A DNA stretch of 64,000 nucleotides from Arcanobacterium sp. S3PF19. GTDB lineage: Bacteria; Actinomycetota; Actinomycetes; Actinomycetales; Actinomycetaceae. Both the position numbers and the translations under genes were made by a program. The stretch spans positions 56,538 through 120,537 of the forward strand of contig NZ_JRMX01000011.1 in NCBI RefSeq assembly GCF_000758825.1, in the 5' to 3' direction. This document shows positions 55,749 to 63,439 of the stretch, piece by piece. The notes beneath the pieces were generated by a model that was not told the origin of the DNA, made no database searches, and saw nothing but the letters and a program-made list of their open reading frames with translations. Within the stretch, counting starts at the first letter, position 1, and every line of letters starts with the position of its first letter.

Positions 55749-56423
55749 CTATACCTCCACCAAGCCGTCACGCACGATTATTTCACGGTCGGCATAGGCT
55801 GCAACGGTAGGTTCATGAGTCACCAGTACCACTGTCAACCCCCGCACGCGCACCAAATCCACCAGCAAGGTCATCACCGTCTCAGAATTCAGGGAATCCA
55901 AGGATCCGGTGGGTTCATCGGCGAACAGCACTGCGGGGCGCGGTGCCAAGGCGCGGGCGATAGCGATTCGCTGGGCTTGCCCGCCAGAAAGCTCGCCGGG
56001 AAGTGAATCCGCGTGATCTTCCAGGCCTACAGTCGCCAACCATTCGTGAGCCTGGGCATACGCGGTTTTCTTCGCGACCCCATTCAAAAGCAGTGGCACT
56101 GCGATGTTATCCACCGCTGTCAGCTCGGGAACCAGTTGGGAAAACTGGAATACGAAACCGAAATCCGTGCGGCGCAACACCGTGCGCTGCGCATCGCTCA
56201 AGCTGGTGAACTCACGGCCATTGTAGGACACCGAGCCCGAATCTGGCAGTTCGATTCCCGCCAAGGCGTGTAACAAGGTGGACTTGCCGGAGCCCGAAGG
56301 CCCCATAATTGCCAAGATTTCACCGCGCGTTACGTCCAGGGACACGCCACGCAGTGCCGGGGTAAGCCCGTAGGTTTTCTTTAGCTCACGGGCGCAAAGT
56401 ATCGGGGTTGTCGGCGGGTTCAC
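55749..56423 (-). CDS. ABC transporter ATP-binding protein
   Basis: 224 residues from GTG 56423, chosen because AAAGGAG lies 5 bp upstream; this GTGA overlaps the padR stop. Walker A GPSGSGKST (about 40-48), Q-loop FQFSQL, signature LSGGQAQRI (about 138-146), Walker B VLFADEPTGSLD and H-switch VTHEPT. MacB/LolD type. Works with the adjacent double-FtsX permease. Confidence 0.92.
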   Translation of the reverse strand: MNPPTTPILCARELKKTYGLTPALRGVSLDVTRGEILAIMGPSGSGKSTLLHALAGIELPDSGSVSYNGREFTSLSDAQRTVLRRTDFGFVFQFSQLVPELTAVDNIAVPLLLNGVAKKTAYAQAHEWLATVGLEDHADSLPGELSGGQAQRIAIARALAPRPAVLFADEPTGSLDSLNSETVMTLLVDLVRVRGLTVVLVTHEPTVAAYADREIIVRDGLVEV

Positions 56424-56941
56424 AGTTGCTCCTTTAGCGCATCCAGACGCGAGGTCGTCAAGGAAATCCAACGCAAATCCGCGTCAATGTGAAAAATCGC
56501 CTGGTCTAACAGGAGTTTCTCGGCCAGACTGGCATGCTGTTTACGAGCCGTAAGCTCGCGCATCCGCTGCTGATGGGCTTGGCGCTGGGCTTTCAGATAC
56601 AGAGCCGCATCCCCATTGATTAACAGGGCCACCACCGTCTTGAGATACAACTCGGATTGCAGGGTGGGGGAAGGAATCAGCGGCGTGCGCAACCATTCCA
56701 CCAGTTCTTTTTCGCCACCCGCAGTGACGGCATAGCGAGTGCGTGTGGGTCCGGCTGGGGCTCCGCTGTCAGCGACTTCCATCACCTTGGCATCCCGCGC
56801 CAAACGCGCCAAGGTGGAATACACCTGTCCCGCCAGGATTGGCTTATCGCCAGCAAAATAGTGGTCGTATAGTTTTTTCAGTTCATAGCCGTAGTTCGGC
56901 TCGCGCGTCAACAGTCCCAACAAACCGTATTTCGTTTCCAC
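56420..56941 (-). CDS. PadR-family transcriptional regulator
   Basis: 173 residues from GTG 56941, behind AGGAGG. Winged-helix N-terminus KYGLLGLLTREPNYGYELKKLYDHYF and wing region with TRTRYAVTAGGEKELVEWL; C-terminal helices (about 100-173) for dimerisation, as in the AphA/PadR_C group. PadR repressors commonly sense drugs or peptides and control linked ABC genes. First gene of padR-ATPase-permease-carboxypeptidase; a matching inverted repeat overlaps its promoter. Confidence 0.9.
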   Translation of the reverse strand: METKYGLLGLLTREPNYGYELKKLYDHYFAGDKPILAGQVYSTLARLARDAKVMEVADSGAPAGPTRTRYAVTAGGEKELVEWLRTPLIPSPTLQSELYLKTVVALLINGDAALYLKAQRQAHQQRMRELTARKQHASLAEKLLLDQAIFHIDADLRWISLTTSRLDALKEQL

Positions 56942-56949
56942 CACGCCTC

Positions 56950-56993
56950 CTATACACTCAGTGACTAGCCGCAACTATTCACCAAGTGTATAG
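56950..56993 (-). promoter_or_regulatory. PadR-type operator: TATACACT/AGTGTATA inverted repeat
   Basis: CTATACACT (56950-56958) and AGTGTATAG (56985-56993) are perfect 9-bp inverted arms 26 bp apart, directly upstream of padR. PadR/LmrR-like proteins bind such TATACACT-type dyads. The left arm adjoins the padR ribosome site, so binding would repress the operon. Confidence 0.65.
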
Positions 56994-57385
56994 CTTTACG
57001 GCATCGGTTGCAACAGGCGGTTTCATGAGGCGCCAGCCAGGTTCGCGGGCGCTTCGCCTAAACCAGCCAGCCATAGCCATTTTCTAACGGCTACGCCGTC
57101 TTAGCGACATTTCTTCCTCCCAGGTATGGGATAAATATGGGATAGCTCTATTGTCAATGGCAGTTGCAATACCAACAAAAACAGCCCGCCACAAAGGGCG
57201 GACTGTGCTATATTGCCTATGCGTAGTTACGGGATTGCTGGTATTAATACAAAGGTGAGGGCTGTGGAGACTGAGAAAATATGCCTGTTTTCCCTTGTTA
57301 TCAAGCTAAAGTAGGGATTCAGAGCTTGCTCGGCTGCATCTTCTGACAGCGTCGATTTGAGCCTCTGGACCTGAATCATGTAACT
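56994..57385. other. Non-coding stretch between the PadR module and prophage remnants
   Basis: About 390 bp. It holds a repeated TATGGGATA (two copies, 57124-57142 region), a hairpin ACAGCCCGCC/GGGCGGACTGT (57181-57206) without T-run, and a short AT-rich tract. No gene or recognisable attachment site is seen. Confidence 0.4.
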
Positions 57386-58025
57386 TTAGTGGCCCAGCTT
57401 GTCTAGGATTTTTTGGGCTTGTGGGGTGATGGGGTCGCTGGATTGGATTTCGTGGCCTTGGTAGAGGATGGTTTACTCCTGGATAGGTCGTAGGATTCGG
57501 ACGAATTTTTTCGCTGTGATTCCGGTCTTTTGGTGCAAATACCGGGAAACAGCTAGGGCGGCCATGACCACAGTCAGATGCGCGTCGATAGCGTCGCGTT
57601 GCCGGTGGAATATCGGGCGGGCACGTAAATCGGTTTTGGATATGCGTCAAGGATTGCTCTACATGCCACATCGTGGTAGGAGGCGATGACTTCACCAGCG
57701 GGCATGAGCGTGGCGGGGAGGTTAGTGACATAGCCTTTCAAGCCTTCTAGCCGCTGGGCGCGCTCAAAAGCCTTAGAATCGAAACTACAGCCACTGCGGG
57801 TGGTTTTGATGAACCGGGGTTTACGCGCGGGTTTCACCCCGTCTATCGCGTCTAGGGCGCGGCGGCGCTGCGCCTCCAGAGTGATAGCGTCTCTTTTAAC
57901 GCGTTTAGCGGAGTACCACCACAAGACTCGCCAAGACTTGCCCATCGCGGGATTCCACACCGGCTCGGCTTTAGTGAGTTTGCTGTTGACTTTCATGTTG
58001 GCGTGCCTAGGAGTCACGGTGTCGA
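57386..58025 (-). pseudogene. IS1634-like (IS4 superfamily) transposase remnant
   Basis: Only the C-terminal third of the transposase is present, split over three frames. Readable blocks, in order: VLWWYSAKRVKRDAITLEAQRRRAL and KPRFIKTT, then LKGYVTNLPATLMPAGEVIASYHD; after a shift WHVEQS; after another shift FHRQRDAIDAHLTVVMAALAVSRYL; then an internal stop and the end QAQKILDKLGH with stop 57386-57388. The YREK-type C-terminal part is therefore dead. The 5' end is fused near 58025 to the primase fragment. Confidence 0.75.
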
Positions 58026-58031
58026 TAATCC

Positions 58032-58523
58032 TTGGTTTTGTACACGAACCATCTACCGCGAGTGGGAGCTATGGATACCGGCATCTGGCGCAGATTAATT
58101 GTGATTCCGTTCGAGCAAACCATCACCCCGAGCGTGGACATCAAAAATTATGCCGACCATCTATATGCCAAAGCTGGTGGAGCGGTGCTGGCGTGGATTA
58201 TGGAAGGTGCTCGCTTGATCCACTCTGAGAACTACCACCTGACCCCACCTAAACAAGTCGTTGCCGCATCGGAGGCGTACCGGGCTGCTAACGACTGGTT
58301 CGCTCACTTCCTTGAGGACTGCTGCCAGGTAGGTCAAGGCCTATCAGAGCAGTCCAAGGATCTCTACGACGCGTACCGGTCTTGGGCAATAGGGCGGGGC
58401 GAGTATGTGCGCTCCACTAGCGATTTTTATGCTGCCGTCGATAAAGGCGGATACACACGCAGGCGAACAGCTCGGGCACGATTCGTAGACGGGCTCGCCT
58501 TGATCAGCGAATTCGACCTGTAA
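58032..58523 (+). pseudogene. Phage/plasmid primase-helicase (D5/P4 type), C-terminal fragment
   Basis: The frame starts abruptly at LVLYTNHLPRVGA, a conserved point within the P4-type helicase core, followed by TGIWRRLIVIPFEQ, then the D5 C-terminal and winged regions ending ISEFDL. About 160 residues of an expected 500-plus remain; the front part was removed at the transposase junction. Such enzymes open and prime phage or plasmid replication origins. Confidence 0.8.
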
Positions 58524-58533
58524 CCGGCCAATA

Positions 58534-58629
58534 GTGACAGTCGTGTCAGTCGTTACTAGCCCTTTCTATAGGAAAATAAAAAATACAGTCCTATATAGGG
58601 TTTTAGGGACAGACCGACACGAGTGTCAC
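58534..58629. repeat. Long inverted repeat between primase and VRR-NUC genes
   Basis: GTGACAGTCGTGTCAGTC (58534-58551) matches the reverse complement of 58612-58629 at 16 of 18 positions. The 60-bp spacer is AT-rich and has inner CTATAGG/CCTATAT elements. The left arm also repeats AGTCGT internally. It could be a replication-control site or a terminator-like structure. Confidence 0.6.
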
Positions 58630-58650
58630 AGATCTTATGAAAGACGTGAC

Positions 58651-58929
58651 ATGAAAGAAAAACACCTAGAAAACGAACTGAAGAAATCAGTTGCAGCCAT
58701 CGGCGGGATCTGCCGGAAACTCGTCAGCCCCGGCGTCACTGGCGTCCCGGACCGGATCTGCCTAAAGAGCGGACGAGTTATTTTCGCTGAAGTAAAAGCA
58801 CCAGGAGCCAAACCTAGACCAATCCAGAATCGCCGTATCAAGCAGCTACAAGGTCAAGGCTTCCAAGTCTTTGTGGTAGACAGCGTGGATGGGATTGCGG
58901 AGGTGGCAGATGCGCTACAAGCTGCATAA
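58651..58929 (+). CDS. VRR-NUC domain nuclease (phage)
   Basis: 92 residues, the typical small phage VRR-NUC form. Catalytic PD-(D/E)xK pattern: GVPDRI (about 31-36) and FAEVKA (about 44-49), with a following QNRRIKQLQGQGFQVFVVDS. Structure-specific nuclease or Holliday-junction-like resolvase used in phage replication. It ends 20 bp inside the start of the helicase gene, the normal phage order. Confidence 0.88.
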   Translation: MKEKHLENELKKSVAAIGGICRKLVSPGVTGVPDRICLKSGRVIFAEVKAPGAKPRPIQNRRIKQLQGQGFQVFVVDSVDGIAEVADALQAA

Positions 58930-60264
58930 CTACCAAACCCAGGCAACAGGTTTCATCATCAACCATGACGAAGCCGCAGTGTTCTTAGGTATGGTTTAGG
59001 AAAAAGCGTCATTGCGCTGACCGCGATCCGGCAGCTTGTCCTCGACTACTTCCTCGTACAGCGGATGCTAGTAATCGCGCCGCTACGCGTGGCACGCGAT
59101 ACCTGGCCACAAGAAGCGGCCAAGTGGGATCACCTTACGGGGCTCACGTTGGCGGTAGCCGTCGGTAGCAAATCCGAGCGCCTGGATGCGTTAGCTAAGT
59201 TAGCAATGGTGACCGTGATCAACCGGGAAAACATCCCCTGGCTGGTTGCCCACTACGGCGCGGCCTGGCCTTTCGACATGGTCGTCATTGATGAACTCTC
59301 CAGCTTTAAAAACCACCGTGCAAAGCGCTTCACCACGCTGGTGAAGATGCGGCCCTATGTAAGCCGTTGGGTGGGGTTAACCGGAACCCCAGCCTCTAAT
59401 GGCTTGATGGATCTCTGGGCACAGTTCCGGCTCCTAGATGGCGGCACCAGACTGGGTAGATATATCATTCGGTTTAGAGATCGTTGGTTCGTGCCTGATA
59501 AACGCGGCGGCATGCAGGTGTTTACCTATAAACCGCGAGCAGGTGCTGAGGACGAGATCTATGAGGCGATCTCGGATATGACCTTGTCGATGCGCACCGC
59601 TGACCACCTCACTTTGCCTGAGGTGACGCTAACAACCACGAAGGTAAACGCTGATCAAGAGCGGGCAGTATATGAGCGTCTAGAGCAGGATTTAGTGATT
59701 GAGTTAGACGGGCAAGTAGTGGATGCGGCTAACGCGGCAGTCCTGTCTGGAAAACTTCTACAACTGGCAAGCGGCGCTATCTACGACGAAAACGGAGATG
59801 CCATTGTTGTTCATGGCGCGAAGCTGGATGCACTCGAAGATTTGGTTGAGGCTGCGAACGGGCAGAACCTCCTCGTTGCCTACTGGTACAAACACGACCT
59901 GGAACGCATCATCGAGCGCTTCCCGCAAGCCCGGCTCCTAAAGACCGCTCAGGATATAGCGGCTTGGAACAATGGAAAGATCACTGTCGGTTTGATTCAC
60001 CCGGCCTCTGCCGGCCACGGCCTGAATCTACAAGCAGGCGGGCACCTACTCATCTGGTTCTCCCTGACCTGGAGTTTGGAGCTGTATCAGCAAACCAACG
60101 CTCGTCTTTACCGGCAAGGCCAAACCCAGCCGGTAACGATCACTCACCTAGTCGCTGAAAGCACCCTCGATGAAGCAGTACTTACAGCTTTAGATACCAA
60201 GAACCTCACCCAGACTGCCTTGATCGAGGCAATCAAAACACAACCGGCAAACCACTCTAGATAA
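58910..60264 (+). pseudogene. SNF2-type phage DNA helicase, frameshifted in Walker A
   Basis: Start ATG 58910 behind GGAGGTGG. The first part, MRYKLHNYQTQA...AAVFLGM, is in frame 2. At about 58992 a single G seems lost: restoring it gives GMGLGKSVIAL, the expected Walker A. The rest reads on in frame 1 to 60264: motif II VVIDELSSF, LTGTPASNGL, and the C-terminal ARLYRQGQTQPV. Without the correction the gene stops at once, so the helicase is inactive unless the base is a sequencing error. Confidence 0.85.
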
Positions 60265-60273
60265 GGAGAATTC

Positions 60274-60737
60274 ATGATGCATGTGATGACGAAATACTTA
60301 GACACCCGCAAGGCAGCAATCAGCGCCCTAGAGGACTACCCACTGATGGAACAAGCAACCAGCCAAGACACGCAAGCTGAGGCCAACCAGCTACGCGAAG
60401 ACCTCGCCAGACCCACTAGCCCCAAAATCACTGGCATGCCCCGCTCACGTGACCCCCACGCTGGTGAACGCCGCAAGCTGCCACCCTCGACAAGATTGAT
60501 CTGCTCGCAGCCCGTAGCCAAGAAGCCCAAGAGTACCTGGACTGGTTCCTGCCCGCCTGGCAAGCACTCAACACCGATGACCAGTTCGTGTTGGAAAACT
60601 TCTTCCTCGGCCAAGGCAATCAAGACGAACGAGTCCAAATGATCGGTGATCACTTCTATATTGAACGAGACAGTGTCTACCGGCGAAAGAACCGAGCATT
60701 AGATCGCCTGGCAGTAGCACTGTATGGCAGACGCTAA
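60274..60737 (+). pseudogene. DUF1492-type phage late regulator (ArpU/RinA-like), frameshifted
   Basis: Starts behind AAGGAG. KYLDTRKAAISALEDYPLM and SPKITGMPRSRDPHAGER are in frame 1; the family sequence then continues in frame 3 as ATLDKIDLLAARSQEAQEYLDWF, VLENFFLG, and YIERDSVYRRKNRALDRLAVALYG, stop 60735-60737. One base is missing near 60470-60485. Proteins of this class activate late or packaging genes in Gram-positive phages. Two copies of a promoter-like repeat lie downstream. Confidence 0.75.
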
Positions 60738-60750
60738 CTTGCACCCATGC

Positions 60751-60824
60751 GTTAGCAAGTATCCGAACCCTGCTATGGAAAACGTGGTTAAAGCCTGAGA
60801 TACTGTAGGATAGAAACATAAAAA
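60751..60824 (+). repeat. Phage promoter-like repeat, copy A
   Basis: 74 bp, about 85-90 percent identical to copy B at 61749-61825. Conserved core ATCCGAACCCTGC, ATGGAAAA and GCCTGAGATACTGTA. AGTATC (60758-60763) and GATACT (60799-60804) form inverted arms in both copies, and TACTGT can serve as a -10. A stem-loop follows directly. Confidence 0.75.
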
Positions 60825-60873
60825 GCGAAACCCTCCGGAACAAACCGCACACCGGCTGACCGGAGGGTTTCGC
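60825..60873 (+). repeat. Stem-loop after repeat copy A
   Basis: Perfect 14-bp arms GCGAAACCCTCCGG (60825-60838) and CCGGAGGGTTTCGC (60860-60873), 21-nt loop. No T-run, so it would form the 5' leader of a transcript starting in the repeat, upstream of the DUF4258 gene. Confidence 0.7.
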
Positions 60874-61015
60874 CTCATTAAGGAAAAGACCGGGGCTGCA
60901 AGGAGTTGCATTCAGGACATGTATTCACTGGGACTTGAGTGGTAACCTAACCGAGGGGTGCCAGGAGGCATCCTGCCGCGCGGCACATGCTGCCCAACAC
61001 GACAGGAGTTTTGTT

Positions 61016-61477
61016 TTGCCTGTAAAAACCGCCGTTTCTTTTATCCTTGCTAATTCTCTAACTTTCGTAGGAGCCGGAGCTGTAAACGTTTCCGATAAAA
61101 ACGCGGAACTGAGCCCTAGCATCCGCACTGCCACAGTAAACAATCTTTTCCTCGAACGTGACGACGACATTTTGTTGTATGTCGATCCTTTGACCGGTGC
61201 CTATCTTGATGAATCTTTAGAAACGAAAGTAGAGACTAGAGCGGCCCCTATCATCGCTTGGATCGGAGCAATAGCTGTACGCCTTAGCGTGCATGCGATT
61301 AGACAGATGGCTGCTAGAGGAATATCTCAGGCTCTAGTAAAACAGGCCATAGCCCAAGGCGCTAGATCACATGCGAATAAAGGAGCATGGAAATACGTCA
61401 TGGGCAAGGGGAAAAATAGAATCACAGTTGTCGTAAACAAAAGAACAGGCAAGGTTATTACCGTCACCAAAGGGTAG
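61016..61477 (+). CDS. Exported DUF4258 (RelE/BECR-like) putative toxin
   Basis: 153 residues from TTG 61016, behind AGGAG at 61004-61008. The first about 25 residues (PVKT, then a hydrophobic AVSFILANSLTFVGAGA) look like a signal peptide or membrane anchor. A spacer of about 60 residues precedes a C-terminal DUF4258 domain: SVHAIRQMAARGIS near 94-107, GARSHANKGAWKYVMG, and the closing strands RITVVVNKRTGKVITV. DUF4258 is a compact RNase/toxin-type fold, often secreted in Gram-positives. A DUF2283 gene follows at 21 bp. Function as toxin is inference from family and context. Confidence 0.68.
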   Translation: MPVKTAVSFILANSLTFVGAGAVNVSDKNAELSPSIRTATVNNLFLERDDDILLYVDPLTGAYLDESLETKVETRAAPIIAWIGAIAVRLSVHAIRQMAARGISQALVKQAIAQGARSHANKGAWKYVMGKGKNRITVVVNKRTGKVITVTKG

Positions 61478-61498
61478 CTCTAGTAGTAGGAGGCACTT

Positions 61499-61732
61499 GT
61501 GAAAATCACTTATGATCCTGAGGCGGATGCAGCATACCTGTACCTCAAAGATTCGATTGAAGCTGGTGAGGTAATGAAAACCGAGTGCTGCTATCCACAA
61601 GGATTAGAGTCTACTGTCGCAATCAATGCAGATTTCAATGCCAAGGGCACGCTTTTAGGACTTGAAATATTAGGAGCATCCGAGTGCCTACCAGAGGCTG
61701 TTTTAGCTGAGGCGCATCGCCTTGATCAGTGA
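61499..61732 (+). CDS. DUF2283 protein, putative antitoxin/immunity protein
   Basis: 77 residues from GTG 61499, behind GGAGG. Starts MKITYDPEADAAYLYL, the family hallmark, and continues with GLLGLEILGAS-type C-terminal strand sequence (LLGLEILGAS at about 52-61). DUF2283 proteins are small, often encoded beside DUF4258 genes and treated as their antitoxin partners. Cytoplasmic here (no signal), fitting immunity against the linked exported protein. Confidence 0.72.
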   Translation: MKITYDPEADAAYLYLKDSIEAGEVMKTECCYPQGLESTVAINADFNAKGTLLGLEILGASECLPEAVLAEAHRLDQ

Positions 61733-61748
61733 TAACCCCGTTAGGTTC

Positions 61749-61825
61749 ATTAGCGAGTATCCGAACCCTGCGATGGAAAACCAGGTTCAGGCCTGAGATA
61801 CTGTAAATGGATAGAAATATAAAAA
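61749..61825 (+). repeat. Phage promoter-like repeat, copy B
   Basis: 77 bp. Same conserved blocks as copy A, with a 3-bp insertion after TACTGTA. It precedes the HNH-terminase block. Confidence 0.75.
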
Positions 61826-61833
61826 CCATGGGG

Positions 61834-61864
61834 AACCCTCAAAGCCGCTTAGGCCGCGAGGGTT
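61834..61864 (+). repeat. Stem-loop after repeat copy B
   Basis: AACCCTC (61834-61840) pairs with GAGGGTT (61858-61864), matching the ACCCTC/GAGGGT core of the stem after copy A although the loops differ. No T-run. Confidence 0.6.
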
Positions 61865-61898
61865 TCACTATGTTCAGGCAGAAGGTGTGGTGGAGGGT

Positions 61899-62276
61899 AT
61901 GCCTAGCAAACCAAAACGCCCCTGCTCAGCACCCGGCTGCCCAGAGCTAACTCACGAGCGCTTCTGCTGCCAGCACGCCAAAGATGAGGACACCCGTTAC
62001 CGCAAGTTTCAGCGTGACCCGAAGATTAACCACCGCTACGGTTCCCGCTGGCGTAAGATCCGTGCCGCATACATCGCGGCCCATCCCTTGTGCGAAGACT
62101 GCCTGGAAAAAGGAGTGACCACCCCAGCTCAGGAAGTCCACCACGTCCTACCCTTAGATCATGGTGGCAGTCACGACTTTTCTAACCTGCGCAGCCTGTG
62201 CAAACCCTGCCACTCCAGGCAGAGCGCGTTAGACGGTGACAGATGGAGGCAAGCCCTTCAGGTCTACACCTACTAG
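61899..62276 (+). CDS. Phage HNH endonuclease
   Basis: 125 residues from ATG 61899, behind GGAGGG. N-terminal zinc-knuckle-like cysteines (CSAPGCPELTHERFCCQH), CEDCLEKG, then the HNH core EVHHVLPLDHGGSHDFSNLRSLC with KPCHSR. Phage HNH enzymes of this type lie next to terminase genes and help DNA cutting during packaging. Followed by a 244-bp stretch with no gene and then the terminase small subunit. Confidence 0.92.
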   Translation: MPSKPKRPCSAPGCPELTHERFCCQHAKDEDTRYRKFQRDPKINHRYGSRWRKIRAAYIAAHPLCEDCLEKGVTTPAQEVHHVLPLDHGGSHDFSNLRSLCKPCHSRQSALDGDRWRQALQVYTY

Positions 62277-62520
62277 ATTTTTTGAAAAACGCGGCATAAC
62301 CACTAATCACTTCCCTACCCTAAAAATATTGACCTTGTTCTCGCGCCAAGTTACGGGACCAGTCGAGGGTTCGGTTAGGGGTTGGGGGCCTCGAATCTCT
62401 ACAGCTTCGGGGAAGGTCAGCGGGCGGGGCCAACCGTACACAAAGTTCCCGAATCAAACAGGGTATTAACCCGCAAGCCCTCCATCACCGGGCTAACCGC
62501 CTGGAAGTAGGCGATATTTC

Positions 62521-63093
62521 ATGGCGAAAGATGGAACTAATCGCGGTGGGCGCCGCGTGAGGGCTGGTGCGAAACCCGACCCGCTGAGTGAGAAACTCGC
62601 TAAGGGTCTGCCTGCTACTCGCCTGGAAGATGCGCTAGCGAGCCCTTTCGATTTCGAGGGTGCAGATGTTGGTGATGGCGCGGTGCTGGCTGGTGAGGTG
62701 ATGCCCGAACCCTCTGAATACTTAAGCGATATTCAGCGTGATGGTAAACCCTTGGGTGCTGATTTGGTGTATCGGGAGACGTGGCGTTGGCTTGATGAGC
62801 GTGGCTGCACCAGGTTTGTTTCTAAGCGTCTGATTGAGGCCTACGCCCAGGCTTTCGCCCGGTATGTGCAGTGTGAGCAGGCGATCTCCAAGTTTGGTTT
62901 GCTCGGCAAGCACCCGACCACTGGGGCTGCTATCGCTTCCCCGTTCGTTGCGATGAGCCAGTCTTTTGGTAAACAGGCAAACGTGTATTGGTACGAGATT
63001 TTTGAGATTGTGCGAGCTAACTGCACTAGTGACTATTCGGGTGCGGCCCCGGGTGATGAGGTTATGGAGCAGTTGTTGAAAGCACGCTCGTAG
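62521..63093 (+). CDS. Phage terminase small subunit (P27 family)
   Basis: 190 residues. Contains GGRRVRAGAKPDPLSEKLAKG and LAGEVMPEPSEYLSDIQRDG, then ETWRWLDERGCTRFVSKRLIEAYAQAFARY and the conserved HPTTGAAIASPF. This is the P27-like small terminase, which recognises the packaging site on phage DNA. No large subunit follows in the window; an antisense small gene and metK come next. Confidence 0.88.
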   Translation: MAKDGTNRGGRRVRAGAKPDPLSEKLAKGLPATRLEDALASPFDFEGADVGDGAVLAGEVMPEPSEYLSDIQRDGKPLGADLVYRETWRWLDERGCTRFVSKRLIEAYAQAFARYVQCEQAISKFGLLGKHPTTGAAIASPFVAMSQSFGKQANVYWYEIFEIVRANCTSDYSGAAPGDEVMEQLLKARS

Positions 63094-63117
63094 ATGCGTC
63101 CTAGTTGTTCCCCGGGA

Positions 63118-63324
63118 TTATTTGGAGCCTTTTGTTTCGGTCACTGCCCCTAGCGCAATCCCAACTCCTGTGCCGATAGCTACCCCCAAGGCAATATCGT
63201 CCATAATGAACCCAAGGCCAGTACCGGCTATCATCCCGGCAATCATTCCATAGGCCACGGCCTTACCATCGCCACCGGAAGGCTCCTGCTCCTGCGAATT
63301 AGGTTTACTCGTTTCGTCTTGCAC
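63118..63324 (-). CDS. Small glycine-zipper membrane protein
   Basis: 68 residues from GTG 63324 (a longer frame reaches 63390). A hydrophilic N-terminus (QDETSKPNSQEQEPSGG) is followed by two glycine-patterned hydrophobic segments, AVAYGMIAGMIAGTGLGFIM and ALGVAIGTGVGIALGAV. Runs opposite to the phage genes. No ribosome site is clear; TAATACT lies just upstream, so the mRNA may be leaderless. Function unknown; similar small proteins occur in bacteria as predicted membrane components. Confidence 0.6.
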   Translation of the reverse strand: MQDETSKPNSQEQEPSGGDGKAVAYGMIAGMIAGTGLGFIMDDIALGVAIGTGVGIALGAVTETKGSK

Positions 63325-63439
63325 GAATCCCAGTATTACACATGATTCGGGTTTTCCTCGTTTTCTTCGCTCCCCACTCCTGGCTGACATGGTGGGGAGT
63401 TTTTGTTTCTTGTGATTTTTCTACTGAAAGGGCATTCCT

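Noticed and set aside
57181..57206. Hairpin ACAGCCCGCC/GGGCGGACTGT considered as terminator
   Set aside because: No T-run on either side and no gene ending nearby; left as an unexplained small structure.
60751..60824. Repeat copies considered as tRNA-like because of GGTTCGGATAC on the minus strand
   Set aside because: No acceptor stem or anticodon arm can be formed in both copies; promoter-like reading fits better.
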